A stretch of 64,000 nucleotides of DNA from Pseudoips prasinana (taxonomy: Eukaryota > Arthropoda > Insecta > Lepidoptera > Nolidae): positions 23,428,330 to 23,492,329 of the forward strand of contig OX621245.1 in NCBI GenBank assembly GCA_951640165.1, in the 5' to 3' direction. The notes under the pieces were generated by a model, which worked only from the letters and a program-made list of their open reading frames with translations, searched no databases and was not told where the DNA came from. Below, piece after piece: positions 10,441 through 21,177 of this stretch. The stretch's first letter is position 1. Each line of letters opens with the position of its first letter. The translations under genes were made by a program, and so were the position numbers.

Positions 10441-10586
10441 TGTTGTAGTTCTCGGTCCTTCAAACGGTGAAAACATAGATTTCCTTGAAAATCTAATCTA
10501 CCCTTCCAAGTATTATGTCTGCAGGTTTATTTGTAAGATTGTTTTTGTTTATCTCTCCATGCCTTAACTACTGGACAGATTAAACA

Positions 10587-10766
10587 TCACACTAATATTA
10601 TCAAGGTGAAACTTTGTGAGTGTGTATGTGTGTTGCTCTTTCACGCAAAAACTACTGAACGGATTTTGATGAAACTTTGTAGTAATTTAGCTTATATATC
10701 CGAATTACACATATGCGTATAATTTACAAAATTTAACGTGGTTAAACCGCGGGGCACAGCTACTAG
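10587..10766 (+). mobile_element. Helitron-like non-autonomous element (short type)
   Basis: Starts TCACACTAATATTAT and ends CACAGCTACTAG, inserted between A (10586) and T (10767). Internal motifs ACTACTGAACGGATTTTGATG and CGTGGTTAAACCGCGGGGC agree with the copy at 4636-4828. Confidence 0.6.
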
Positions 10767-10849
10767 TTAATATGTATACGAGTCAAATGTCAATTAATAA
10801 CTTCCTTTTAACTTGGTATAACAGTGTCTGTCCTATTGTCAGAAAATCT

Positions 10850-11035
10850 CGTGTATATGCCCCATTGAGTATGTTTCGCCGGAACATCTCAACTGGGCCG
10901 TGTTGAAAGCGGTAGTAGAGACACCCGCTGAGTTTGTTTCGCTGGGTCTTCTCAGTTGGGGCGCATTGGATCCGGTGGTAGCATTAAAGCGCGACCGTCG
11001 TTATAAACACAAGGTCCGCCATAATGATAACATCT
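10850..11035 (+). mobile_element. Dispersed LINE 3' UTR-like repeat N
   Basis: CACCCGCTGAGTTTGTTTCGC, GGTCTTCTCAGTTGGGGCGC and CCGGTGGTAGCATTAAAG match a frequent moth repeat (GCTGAGTTTCTTxGCCGGTTCTTCTC... GGTGGTAGC) that I recall as a retroelement 3' region. A shorter diverged copy of the CGCTGAG-like segment precedes it, at about 10860-10900. Confidence 0.5.
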
Positions 11036-11134
11036 AATTCGTACCTTAATATAGACAGAACCATTCAGACAATTTGTAGTAAAAATATAGCTAAAATTTA
11101 GATACTTAAACCTACACATGATCCTTGACAATAA

Positions 11135-11345
11135 CTAAATTTTAGTTAGCTAAATATCGTTACTGTTATAAAATAAATCTTATTGTAAATTATTTCCTAC
11201 AATCCGTGTACCTAAATATTTATATGCACCTAAAAATAATTATAAATTAATTATATATTACTGGGAACATGTTCTGACTATATACAAGCGCTTTTTTAAA
11301 GTCTACGTGAATAAAAACCTTTTTTATTTATTTTATTTCAAACTG
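11135..11345 (+). mobile_element. LINE 3' UTR repeat F, copy 1
   Basis: Contains ACAAGCGCTTTTTTAAAGTC and TACGTGAATAAAAACC followed by a TTTAT-rich tail. The reverse complement of the same order occurs at 24005-24240, and a fragment lies at 21178-21225. AATAAA close to a simple tail suggests a LINE 3' end. Confidence 0.55.
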
Positions 11346-11902
11346 CACAGCAGGTCTCTAACATGACTTTAGGATTTTTAACTAATGACAACAGCTAAAA
11401 CCGATATACTTAAGGTGTCCTCCAAAGCACTGAGATACTCAGGAATGCATCCACCTTTACGGTAATTTGTATTAAAATACGACTAATTTCCTAGTTTGGT
11501 TAAGGCAACAGTCTATGATGAGCTAACACGTGTTCAAACCAAAACTTGTTTTTAAAGCAAAATTATGCCAAAAACATGTAGTTATTATAGAGGCTACCTG
11601 CCTACTAATTTACATTAGTTAAAAAGTTAGGAAGGTCAAAGTTGATGACATTAGGGACTCAGACAATGAAAATTTATGGAAGGTAGAGACGCCAATTAGA
11701 ATTACAAATTGAATGTTTAGACAACCGATCAGTCTGTTATTATGGTACGGTGGACTCTAGTTACTAAGACTACTACTGCATTCAATAATAACAATAAGTA
11801 ATTAAAATTACAACAGCTTGATGTGGTTTGAGTAATATAATTTATTTATGTAGTGGTTTACCGACAATTATTTACACTGATATTATTCTAAAAGTAAAAT
11901 GG
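11346..11902. other. AT-rich DNA, nothing recognised
   Basis: No coding or repeat signal identified. Confidence 0.5.
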
Positions 11903-12162
11903 TAATAATGATATCCCAGGATATTTACACACGGTCATCTGATCCCAAACTAAGCAGAGCTTGTACTATGGAAACCAGATAACTGATATACTACTTTTCT
12001 TTTGTAAATATATGCTTATACAGTTAATTACACCCAGCCTCAGAACAAACAGATAGATGTTTGTGTACATGAACATGCAAACAAATATTTGTCCTGGGTG
12101 GGAATCGAATCCACGACTTCTGGCGTGAAAAGTAAGCATTCGGCAATAACGCCAACAGGCCC
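11903..12162 (-). mobile_element. tRNA-derived SINE, family B, near full length
   Basis: On the minus strand the tRNA-like head (GGCCTGTTGGCG..., B box GATTCGAATCGAT-like CCCACCCAGGACAAATATTTG) is followed by a body with TATCAGTTATCTGGTTTCCA, GTACAAGCTCTGCTTAGTTT, GGGATCAGATGACC and an ATCCTGGGATAT end. Family B is the commonest SINE in this window (seven clear copies). Confidence 0.75.
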
Positions 12163-12451
12163 TGCAATAAAATAAAACTATAAAGTACTAATTAAATAGT
12201 TGCATACGTCAAGTCAAAGTAATTTATTTGTTGAATATAGTACGGTACATAGTATAGAAATTGTGTTGTATCACTATATGTTTCCTTGCAAGGCGTACAA
12301 AATTATTAAAGAGCAAACTACATAAAAATGTTTCATAAGTAGGGTAACTACACTATGCCTGGTATTTATTTAACGCACAGCTCCAATTAATGATAAAATA
12401 TTTCAGATGGCGCATATTCTTGTATATAATCTTTATTTCTCCCTCTCCTCT
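12163..12451. other. AT-rich spacer
   Basis: Nothing recognised. Confidence 0.5.
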
Positions 12452-12695
12452 TAATATCTAGGGACAATGGCACACAGATCATCCTAGCCCCAAACTAAGC
12501 AAAGCTTGTACTATGTGTACTAGGCGACGATATACATACTTATATAGATAGATAAATACTTAAATACATAGAAAACATCCAAGACTCAGTAACAAATATT
12601 CCTGCTCATCACACAAATATTTGTCCTTACTGGGATTCGAACCCAGGACCACCAGCTTCGTAGGCAGGAGCACTATCAACTAGGCTACGGTGACC
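12452..12695 (-). mobile_element. tRNA-derived SINE, family A
   Basis: Minus-strand head GGTCACCGTAGCCTAGTTGA holds an A box, and TGGGTTCGAATCCCAG is a good B box. The body has AAATATTTGTGTGATGAGCA, TATCTATCTATATAAGTATG, CGTCGCCTAGTA and AAGCTTTGCTTAGTTTGGGG. Other copies: 40708-40962 and 60903-61151. Confidence 0.8.
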
Positions 12696-12714
12696 TATTT
12701 TTAAATAATTAATT

Positions 12715-13120
12715 ACGATTGCCCCCAAGGGAAGATGGCACTTTTTTCGATAGGGAAGGGGTGATGCCTGTGCATGCCACCCACAAAAGGCAAAATTAAC
12801 CTCCAGTGGACTTATCTTGGCTTCTGAGGGCAGAGCCCCAGGAATGCGGGAATATTGCTCTGGTGCTCCCTTTCTCTTTTCTGCCATGTCCCACGTAGTC
12901 ACGTGTCCTGAGAGGATAACTACTTGTCTTCTACAAACAGATCGCGGACTTGCCGGAGCTTCTTGAAAGTGATGGCAGTAGAGGACACTTCTCTGACTGC
13001 CACCACCGCCTAGTCGCCTCCTCTGAATCAGGTCTCTTCTGATCCCACTCAGCGGACTCCTTTTGGAACATGATTACCTCTCAGAAGGAAAGATAAGTTG
13101 GCACCTAAAACCGTTTTCTT
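12715..13120. repeat. Moderately GC-rich repeat-like block O
   Basis: Segments such as GATGGCAGTAGAGGACACTT, CTCTGACTGCCACCACC and ATGATTACCTCTCAGAAGGA resemble a repeat I have seen in moth DNA, but there is no second copy here to compare. The minus-strand ORF at 12627-12902 runs across the SINE boundary and is not a gene. Confidence 0.4.
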
Positions 13121-13170
13121 CTATGGGAAACAATCATGGGCAGCCACGCGGTATCTAGATCGTGCATTTA

Positions 13171-14085
13171 AAATTTATTTAAGTTCCGCATATCAGAAAA
13201 TGCAGTGCAAGCACTTTTAGAAAAGGCAATTTGCTCTTCTTGATCAAAACATGTTTTCATTTCTATATCTTACATTGGCCAAATCATAACAACACTCTTT
13301 CGTTTTATGTGGTCATTGTTAAATCTATAAACATTAAAAATTGCCCAGAATCAGAAAATGTAGTCATATTATATCTTATAACTTTAAAGGTCCGATCAAT
13401 TTAGGTAAAACTGGTATTCTAGGTCTAAAGTAATATTTCTTAGTGTCTAAGAAACAAGTTTTGCTAACTAAGGGACCTACTGGTATTTAAACTATGTTAT
13501 GTTGTCAGTAAACGATATTTAGCAATTTTTATTCACATTACTAATTATTTTTATGTAATCCAAAACAATATGTAGCTAAACAAAAACAAGTCAGGTATCT
13601 ATCCATTTATGTATATCAGTTTAACAGTTTCAATTGTTCCAGTCTAAAACTTGATGCGAGAATTCCAGATTTAGTTAGAAAGACAGACTGTGGAACGTTT
13701 ATCAGGTACACAGTAGCAAAGATACTATACAAATCTCTAGCGCACCAGGTACTGAGGTACTGAGATTCAGTTTTCTCCTTTCAGCAACACAGATTTCCCA
13801 GTTGCATCGTTTGAACAGGTTTAAGAGGCAAATGCATCCATGTATTACCGCTTCACTATCGTTAAAGTTCCCTTTTGTATTGCTTAAGCGCTAGAATTAT
13901 TCATAATTTCTCTGGTTTTATTAACAGTTGTTAATTATTAACATTTATAGTTCACGGAATGTTTTGTTATATTAATATCTATCTCGCTCGTGCGAGATAT
14001 AAAATTATTGTCAACTCTTTCGAAGATAAAAATCATTTTGTGACATCATAATTTTATATATTTATTCTCTACTAACAAAAATAAA
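13171..14085. other. AT-rich DNA, nothing recognised
   Basis: No gene or named repeat found. Confidence 0.5.
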
Positions 14086-14087
14086 TT

Positions 14088-14900
14088 GGAATAGAATGGA
14101 ATAGAAATATTTATTTGTAAGAATATTGCTGTCATAGGTTGTTACAGTTTAAAATGTCCTAAATATTCTGTCCTTTCCGGCGCACAAATCTTTACTGGTC
14201 AATACAAATTCCATTTACTAAATAAATAACACTAAAACAATTACCAATTACTGAAAAAAAGGGCACAGTTGTTGAGTTTTACACAGCATTATGGTCTAAT
14301 TTAAATGTAGCATCGAATTTTTCCTTTAAAAAGTCGTCAACTGAATAGTAACATTTATATAATAGAAAGTTGAATAGATTGTTTTTAAATGTACAGGGAT
14401 TTAGTGTTTTGAATACATCAGGTAATTTATTATACAAACGAATTGCCATACAAAAAACATTATTAGAGAACAGTGAAATTCTCTGTGACGGTACACATAA
14501 TTTATGAAATTTACGACCCTTCCTAATTACAATATCATTGTGCATATCAAGTAAAGTTATATTCTCATGTATATAAATTTCGAATATATATAAGGCCGGG
14601 AGAGGTAATATTTTAAACTTTTTAAATAGAGGGACATTGATATCTTACGGTAGAGCTTTGCTTATTATTCGAATACTTTTTTTTGCGCTCGTAATACTTT
14701 AATGACATCCACAGAATTACCCCATATTATAATACAATACCGTAGTATTGAAGAAACATAATCATGATATGCAAGTAATGCGTCTGTGCCAGCTACGCGG
14801 GTTATTCTACTTAGAGCAAAAAAAAATCTATTTACCCTTCCGCACAATTCGTCAATGTGTGCTTTCCAGTTCCAATTTAAAATTATATTTCCCATATTTA
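14088..14900 (-). pseudogene. Non-LTR retrotransposon (CR1/jockey-like) reverse transcriptase C-terminus and 3' tail
   Basis: Two frames of one protein are present. The first (14895-14665) contains WKAHIDELCGRVNRFFFALSR, the RT thumb-region pattern that includes YHDYVSSILRYCIIIWGNS. After a frameshift and a stop near 14650-14680 comes a second part with ILPLPALYIFE and then (14545-14279) RLYNKLPD...FKNNLFNFLLYKCYYSVDDFL, the usual extreme C-terminus of such LINEs. The 3' UTR ends at the left in AATAAATATTTC and TATTC repeats. The element is 5'-truncated and cannot be active. Confidence 0.8.
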
Positions 14901-14943
14901 GTTGTTATTACCAAAAAGACACAATGAAAACATGTCCTGAGTA

Positions 14944-15326
14944 TCTATACATATAATAAAATCGTAGGAAAGTCAAAATTGCACATTGAATATTTTTTAA
15001 AAAGGATACTTGTGGCGTGTTCTACTCGATAGTAGAACATTTTATCGCCTACAAACTGCATTGCAGTTTGGCGTGTAAAAATAATTGTAAAAATTTATTA
15101 AATGCGTTAAATAAAAAAAAATAAAAAATTTAGATATTGATATATCGAAGCCAAAAATATAGTTTATAGAATTTTTGTCTGTATGTATGTCCGGGCTGAA
15201 CTCAAAAAGTACTGCATGGATTTACTTCAAATTGAAATTGCATGAATATTACTAAGAGGTCGGGTCAACATATTGGCTACATATAATCACGCTATCACCT
15301 ACGGTAGAGGAGCGGGGCACAGCTAG
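14944..15326 (+). mobile_element. Helitron-like non-autonomous element, right-facing member of an inverted pair
   Basis: Starts TCTATACATATAATAAAATC and ends GGGGCACAGCTAG, between A (14943) and T (15327). Contains a short palindrome (GTTCTACTCGATAGTAGAAC) and an ATTGCAGTTT duplication. Internal GATATATCGAAGCCAAAAAT and GTATGTATGTCCGG match 15507-15818 in reverse. Confidence 0.65.
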
Positions 15327-15506
15327 TTTGGAATATTAATCTGTAAATATTTTCAAAAGGTAAATTTTATAGCGTGTATAGTTTCTTCATGTTCCAGCGA
15401 GATGGATGATTATTTCAATGAGTTTGGCTGTAGTGGCAAACTTTTTTTTATTATTGGCACTATTTTATATTACTAAATTAAAATCTTCGATTTATTTGAT
15501 TGGGTA

Positions 15507-15818
15507 CTAGCTGTGCCCCGCGGTTTTACCCGCGTTAAATTTTATAAATTATCATAGCTCCTCCCTCGTAGGCGATAGTGTGATAATATGTAGCCTATAT
15601 GTTGACCCGACCTCTTAGAAATATTCATGCAAAATTTGAACTAAATCCATGTAGTACTTTTTTAGTTTAGCCGGACATACATACAGACACACAGACAAAA
15701 ATTCTAAAAACTATATTTTTGGCTTCGATATCGATTGTAGATCACGCCCTAAGTATCCTTTAAAAAAAATATACCATGTACAGTTTTGACTTTCCTACAA
15801 TTTTATTATATGTATAGA
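15507..15818 (-). mobile_element. Helitron-like non-autonomous element, left-facing member of an inverted pair
   Basis: The minus-strand 3' end is CGGGTAAAACCGCGGGGCAC followed by AGCTAG; the 5' end is TCTATACATATAATAAAAT. The left host base is A, but the right one is C instead of T, a mutation or imprecise end. Same family as 14944-15326 and 37868-38184. Confidence 0.65.
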
Positions 15819-15857
15819 CTACATAAGTGAGTCTAGATTAGTTGTTTTAATAAATAC

Positions 15858-16052
15858 TGCACGTGTGGCGCAGCGGCTAAGACAGTCGCCACGCCGCTTA
15901 GTGTCGCGGGTTTAAGTCCGGTACCGCACTGCTATTTGTGTGACCCATAAATAGTTATTCTGAAACTGCATATAATTTGTGTCCGTCTATTATATGTTTG
16001 TAAAGTACCCCGCGACACAGGGATTAGTATCCCTAGTGCGGGCGTTGTCTTT
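15858..16052 (+). mobile_element. SINE-like element, family C, copy 1
   Basis: Head TGCACGTGTGGCGCAGCGGC has an A-box-like GGCGCAGCGGCTAAGAC, with a B-box-like GGGTTTAAGTCC. The body contains ATTTGTGTGACCCATAAATA, TTTGTGTCCGTCTATTATAT, GTAAAGTACCCCGCGACAC and CTAGTGCGGGCGT. Copies also at 17837, 47350 (minus), 50273 and 47885 (partial). Confidence 0.7.
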
Positions 16053-16100
16053 TATATAAATATATATATAAATATATATATAAATATATATATATATAGA
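16049..16100. repeat. TATATAAATATATA microsatellite
   Basis: A simple repeat directly follows the 3' end of the SINE-like element, probably grown from its tail. Confidence 0.8.
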
Positions 16101-16964
16101 AATCAACTCATTTACTTACTTATAAATCCCAAGTCTAATCCGATTTGGACAATTCTTATATCGGACTATCTCGAAAGCATATCCAAAATATCAAGTGAAA
16201 TTATTTTGGAATTGCGGAAATATTGAAATTTCGTTTTTTTTTTGACAAGTGTACGTTAAATGTGTGTTTTATTTAAATTTTGTTTTTAAAAATATAGAGT
16301 ATCGGATTCGGGAAATTTATGTTTTCATTATTAATTCTTTTTCATTGGAAAATACGAGGGAAGAAATAGAGAGCTGTATTAATACTGCAATATTAGTTAT
16401 TCTTCGCTGAGATTCGCCTTTTAACCGAAGTTTCGTCATTATCGGGAAATGTGGGTAGTCATTTATACCTAGATGCCAGTTTCGTATTGTCCCCAGTAAT
16501 TGGCTTAGTACAGACAACATTCATACTAAGGGTCGGTTTCGCAATGCCCCAGTCATTCTGCCGTTTACAGGGCAATAAGGGACACGGAATCATTTGTAAA
16601 ATAAACGCCAAGCTTTCTTATAGCTAGTTATACTTACCGAAATATTTATTTTATAGAGCATTCATTAATTACCTAGCCATTTAAAAGAAGGGTTTTATTT
16701 ACAATATTCAAGCTAGAATTATTATTGGTAAATACGTCAGGTGTAAAAGTTTAACAAATATTGAAAATACACATTGAAAGTACTACTTCGCTCTGAATTT
16801 GACACTACTGAACCGTAATGTCGAGATTAAAAAATAAAGATTGTACATTTACATTATTTTTTTTTTATTTGTTATGACGTTTTTTTTGTTACAAAATATA
16901 GTAATATTATGGAATTTGCAATTATAAATTATCTATTTAATACATCATAATCTAATTAAAAAAG
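16101..16964. other. AT-rich DNA, nothing recognised
   Basis: The minus ORF at 16317-16520 has no family motif and unremarkable codons; I do not call it a gene. Confidence 0.5.
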
Positions 16965-17170
16965 GCAGAAAGGTTCTCGAGTGGCGACCACGAACCGGAA
17001 CACGCAGCGTGGGCAGGCCCCCTACAAGATGGACCGATGATCTTGTGCGGGTCGCTGGAAATCGCTGGATGCGGATAGCGCAAGCCCGGCAATTGTGGAG
17101 ATCTTTGGGGGAGGCCTTTGTCCAGCAGTGGACTTCTTTCGGCTGATATGATGATGGTGATGATGATGAA
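16965..17170 (+). mobile_element. RTE-type LINE 3' end
   Basis: Reads GGTTCTCGAGTGGCGACCAC, CAGCGTGGGCAGGCCCCCTAC, GATGGACCGATGATCTTGTG, GCTGGATGCGGATAGCGCA and GGCCTTTGTCCAGCAGTGGA, ending in ATGATG repeats. It is uninverted, so it serves as the reference for interpreting the copy at 8272-8563. Confidence 0.75.
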
Positions 17171-17195
17171 TCTAATTAATTAATTCATAATCCTT

Positions 17196-17392
17196 ACTGT
17201 GTGGCAACGGCGCTGAATATCGGAATATCATCACCCCATTCCATCCTGTGGGGGGCGTAGAAGTCGATCTTACTGTGATCGCCAGCCCATCTGTCAAGCA
17301 TGGTAATCATGGCACATCGCCCAAGATGATTCTTGGAGGAGGATTTTGTTCAGTAGTGGACTTTTTACAGCTGGTCTGCTGTTATGATGATA
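17196..17392 (+). repeat. Dispersed repeat D, copy 2, adjoining an RTE tail
   Basis: CTGTGTGGCAACGGCGCTGA, ATATCGGAATATCATCACCC and CCATCCTGTGGGGGGCGTAG match 8577-8815 in order, ending in AGTAGTGGAC and a GAT-rich tail. Like copy 1, it follows an RTE microsatellite tail by a short gap. Confidence 0.55.
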
Positions 17393-17836
17393 ATCGTAAC
17401 AATTTTGTTTGAAATTCTGTACGCCTAAACTGGATTAATGCGAGTAAGACTTGTGACTGGAGAGACTATACAAAACTGAATCATGTACATTTTAGGTAGT
17501 TCATTAATTCCGGGAATCAAGTATTGAAAATATTTGTCTATTGTAAGATTAGCACAGATTTATTTATCGACATGGAACTTATTGAAATTGATAATTATTG
17601 GTCGGGGAGAGGAGGATTCACAAAGAAAAGTCAGCCTTTAGCCAATTGGAATGTATTAGATAGAATAATACGCAATAATATAATAATACGCAATAATATA
17701 ATATTATAATATTTTACGGTACAATTTCGACGTAATATTAAATAAGTGGCACGTTCTGTGATTGATCTCGTTAACGTAATGGTCTATCCTTGGTACTTTA
17801 AGTATCATTCGAAATTATTACTACACCGTTAACGAC
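17393..17836. other. AT-rich DNA with a small direct duplication
   Basis: ATAATACGCAATAATATA is duplicated at about 17667-17702. Nothing else is recognised; the short + ORF at 17524-17709 ends in this duplication and has no motif. Confidence 0.5.
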
Positions 17837-18040
17837 TGCACGTGTGACGCACCGGCTAAGACAGTAGCATCGCCCCATCGTGACGCGGGTACGAGTCCCG
17901 CGCCGGACAACTATTTGTGTGACCCATAAATAGTTGTTTTGAGTCTGGATGTAATTTGTGTCCGTCTATTATATATTTGTAAAGTACCCCGCGACACAGG
18001 GATTCGATTACCTAGTGCGGGCGTATTCTTTTTAAAAAGA
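17837..18040 (+). mobile_element. SINE-like element, family C, copy 2
   Basis: TGCACGTGTGACGCACCGGC head, GTACGAGTCCCGCGCC B-box-like segment, ATTTGTGTGACCCATAAATA, GTAAAGTACCCCGCGACAC and CTAGTGCGGGCGT body; close to 15858-16052. Confidence 0.7.
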
Positions 18041-18083
18041 AAGAAAGGGAGGTGATCTTCATGCTTGTTACATTTTTGTTGTA

Positions 18084-18159
18084 CAGACGCCAGCACATCA
18101 AGCTACTACTAAATTACCAAATTGAATTGAATTGGGGTATCTTGATGTGCTGGCGTCTT
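18084..18159. mobile_element. MITE M1 (mariner-like ends), deletion derivative
   Basis: Ends CAGACGCCAGCACATCAAGC and its complement ATCTTGATGTGCTGGCGTC face each other and are flanked by TA on both sides (18082-18083 and 18160-18161). It is only 76 bp; the other copies (54130-54262 and 60397-60533) are 133-137 bp. Confidence 0.75.
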
Positions 18160-18161
18160 TA

Positions 18162-19114
18162 CGTTTTTGTAAAGTGTATACAAGCACGAAGTGATCTTCG
18201 TAATCGTAAACGGTTATCGTAGTCTACGGACGCTAAGACACGTGGCATCACTCACACTATGCTAGACCTTCCCACCCGGTAAACTCTGGAGACTAAATGT
18301 CATTAGCCGCTAACCCCAGTATCGTTAAGTAAAAGTAAAATGCTCTTTACTATACACCATAACTTACAGTTAAAATAAAGGTACATAAATTAATTAAGTA
18401 TGGAGTGGATAGACGAAGGAAGGGTATAATAAAATAATTAAAATAAAGGATAAAAAAAAGCAGTAATTCGTGTAAATATAAAAGGCGGCAGCGGATTATA
18501 ACTGTAAGTAATCTACCCAGATAAATATTTTTTCTGAACATAATTAATATTCTCAAAGATTGAGCTTGTCTTGTTGCTATGGGCAGTGCTTTCACTGGCG
18601 CTTAGCCTGCACTGTAAAAAAATTGCCGTACTAACTAATGCGCCTAATCCTTGCATCAAGTGTCACCTAGGAAACTATGAACGTTATACTAAAACAAATG
18701 TCCCTAGTCCAACAGTTCATAGAGTAAAAATATATAGACCTCTCTTATATTCAATCGAAATAATATAATTTATTCATAATACAAAGCTGGACCCTATTCT
18801 CTATACTATAGAATGTATATAAACATTGAACACTGCTGTGACGAAACATTAATATGCATCGAGTGCAAACTATCGCTAGGCCACCGCAGAGCTCACGGCA
18901 AACATGAATGTGCTACCGGTAGGTATAATTGACCTCACATCAATGGATTCACATGCACCACGAAAACCGCTCTTACTGCATTCGTAATAAGAATCTAGTG
19001 ATCCATTAGTAATCAAGTCATGGCCACATTACGTCCACCACTGCGATGCATAATCGACTATGCTAGTAGGAATATTGTCCTCAATAGTATAATGTTATTA
19101 GCATATGCAAGCAA
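18162..19114. other. AT-rich DNA, nothing firmly recognised
   Basis: Around 18840-19060 the GC content rises slightly, but no frame or named repeat can be supported. Confidence 0.5.
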
Positions 19115-19405
19115 ACCAAAGTAACCGACATAGACTGAAGAATTGCCAAGTCAAAGTGGCAGTGGACAGGGCACATAGCTCGTAGAGCCGACGGCCGCTG
19201 GGGCAGAAAGGTTCTCGCGTGGTAACGACGAACCGAAAGACACACCGTGGGCAAGCCCCCTACAAGGTGGACCGATGATCTTGTGAGGGTGGCTGGGATT
19301 CGCTGGATATGGAAAGCGCAAAACCGGCAATTGTGGGGATCTTTGGGGGCAGGCCTTTGTCCAGCAGTCTTCCAGCGTCTTCGACTGATATGATGATGAT
19401 GATGC
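19115..19405 (+). mobile_element. RTE-type LINE 3' end
   Basis: Sense copy from AACCGACATAGACTGAAGAA through GTGGCAGTGGACAGGGCACA, GGCCGCTGGGGCAGAAAGG and GGCCTTTGTCCAGCAGT to an ATGATG tail. It extends further 5' than the copy at 16965. A small CTTCCAGCGT insertion disrupts the last conserved segment. Confidence 0.75.
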
Positions 19406-19567
19406 AGGCAACATCATTTAATGTCAATGCACAATATTATAATTTAAACTGACGTGAGGAAGTGAAAAATAGTAACGGGTAACTCACGAAATTACAGTAA
19501 ATAGAATATAAAAACAATATGACGCCCCTCTTAGGCTCACAGCTGAACTGATGGAGGTCTCGCGTTC

Positions 19568-20407
19568 TTGGATATCCTAGTGAGCCGTGAATCTAACGGA
19601 CATCTGACACACACAATGTACCGTAAACCAACACACACAAATAGATACCTAAAGGCTGATTTGAATCATCACCCAGCCCACCTGTCCTTTGTACCACAAA
19701 GGCTTATAGAAATAGCGCTGTGACTATGTAACTCACAACACTGCGACGCGGAGTTAGCATATGTAAGACATGTGTACAAGCCAACGGCTACGGTTAGAAG
19801 CAAGGCTTGCAGGCGAGCTTAAACAAGAGCGCGGTTACAACGTCAGTACACCGATACCTCCTTTTTCTATCATATTAAAAGTAGTAAAAAAAATCGTATT
19901 CAAAGTAAGAAGACGAAATTCCGGCCCCTTACTAGACTAAGACAATGAGTGCGAAGCACGAAAGACTCGGACCCGCTAAATAATAATAATAAAACTTTTA
20001 TTTCGGGTGGCATAGACCCATATAAAACTTAACCTAGTAAAAACAGTACGGTACACGCTTATTTGCTATGACTCGCTACACCAACACAAGTCATGACCCA
20101 GTGATTTTGAAAGGGACAGTCGAAACGTACAGCAATTGCGTTCAGAATGCTGTTGTTGCTACCCCGCATACGGGTCAGCAGAGAAGCTGCTTTTTTACGC
20201 ATGATGGCCTGGAAACCATCAGTGCGTGCTTCAGCAAACATCCCAGATGCGCTGCACCTCCACGGCAGACCCAACAAAAATGATCCCGAGGTTTACATGG
20301 TGCCTTGCAATTGCTGTGAGAGTTATGTGGGCGTGATTGGATACAACGTAGCCACTAGACTAGCTGAATACATTAGATGTATGAGAAAATGTGACCGGGA
20401 CGGATAA
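19568..20407 (+). pseudogene. Penelope-like element: reverse transcriptase and GIY-YIG endonuclease remnant, interrupted
   Basis: One frame from 19568 gives LDILVSRESNGHLTHTMYRK then PTHTNRYLKADLNHHPAH and LSFVPQRLIEIAL, a stop (TGA, 19721-19723), and in the same frame CNSQHCDAELAYVRHVYK. The YRKPTHTxRYL...S/NHHP pattern is diagnostic of Penelope-like reverse transcriptase. At 20279-20407 an ORF reads NDPEVYMVPCNC...YVGV...TRLAEY, the start of the GIY-YIG endonuclease found after the RT in these elements. Between the two lies an antisense LINE (about 19981-20278). Both domains are degraded and truncated, so the copy is dead. Confidence 0.75.
19981..20278 (-). mobile_element. 5'-truncated non-LTR retrotransposon (ATT-tailed) inside the Penelope-like element
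   Basis: The minus-strand ORF (20277-20059) contains GLPWRCSASGMFAEARTDGF, AIMRKKAASLLTRMRGSNNS and ILNAIAVRFDCP, which I recognise as a LINE reverse-transcriptase C-terminus. It ends with a stop at 20059-20061. A 3' UTR with AATAAAAGTTTTATTATTATT follows, reaching 19981. The flanks (GGACCCG on the left, TGATCCCG on the right) may be an eroded target duplication. Confidence 0.75.
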
Positions 20408-20449
20408 GCAATCGCAGACTCCCACTACATGCGCTTTGACAAAAGAGAT

Positions 20450-20497
20450 CCTTAAAAGAGGCCATTGTCCAGCAGTGGAACCATTTCGGCTGATATA
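20450..20497 (+). mobile_element. RTE-type LINE tail, extremely truncated
   Basis: AAGAGGCCATTGTCCAGCAG, TGG and TTTCGGCTGATATAT match the last 45 bp of the RTE copies. Confidence 0.6.
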
Positions 20498-20577
20498 TAC
20501 ACATACATATCGAACGCAGACCAAAAAGCTAAATAGCTATTTATTTAGACAACTGAAGTGTGCTTGTTAACGAGTAG

Positions 20578-20870
20578 TTTTTTTTTTTTTTTTTTTTTTT
20601 AACCTGACGCTACAGTTAGCCTAGGAGGCTTTCACTGCTTCACCGGATAGTGGGTACATATCAATGTATGCACCAACTTACAATTATAGATAATGAAAGA
20701 TAGTAACGGGTGTCAGGTAATTAATTTTATGTTGGATTCGGCCAACCGTTTCAACTTATTCTGAAAGTCATCTTCAGGGCGAATTATTACGTGAGTTACC
20801 CGTTACTATCTTTCGTTATGTTAGCACCTCACGTCAGTTTTAATTACAATTATAGAGCCATATTAAACCG
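20578..20870. repeat. Poly(T) run followed by inverted-repeat block J
   Basis: A T-run (about 20578-20600) precedes a block in which GAAAGATAGTAACGGGT (about 20695) recurs inverted as ACCCGTTACTATCTTTC (about 20798). The block also has TTGGATTCGGCCAACCGTTT. Related pieces lie near 19455-19490 and 44110-44180, so it is a dispersed repeat of unknown class. Confidence 0.45.
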
Positions 20871-21177
20871 GCACAGAACAAAAAAGTTATGCAGCTTATT
20901 GATTGACAACCTATGTACATCTGAACCGATATATTAAACAGGTAAGTCCTCGTTGAATGACTGACTGACTCATCAGCACCCTGCTGAAACAACTGAAAAC
21001 AAGGTCACCGAATCGGACGGTTGGCATTTTTCATAATAAATCGAGGGGTCTTGTCGGGTAATCTGCGTACCCTAAGCCCCTTTTACGCTCAGAGGTTTGA
21101 TTTAATATTTTATGCATGTTGTAGTATATAAAACTATCCAGCAAAGTTGCAATTACCAATTATAAAAACGGTTTTTA
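20871..21177. other. Unassigned spacer
   Basis: No coding signal. GC is somewhat higher at 20990-21090, with no recognised repeat. Confidence 0.4.

Noticed and set aside
12640..12695. tRNA-like sequences with good B boxes (also 40708, 60903, 61409, 15858)
   Set aside because: They continue into shared SINE bodies and simple tails and occur in several copies; no full cloverleaf can be drawn.
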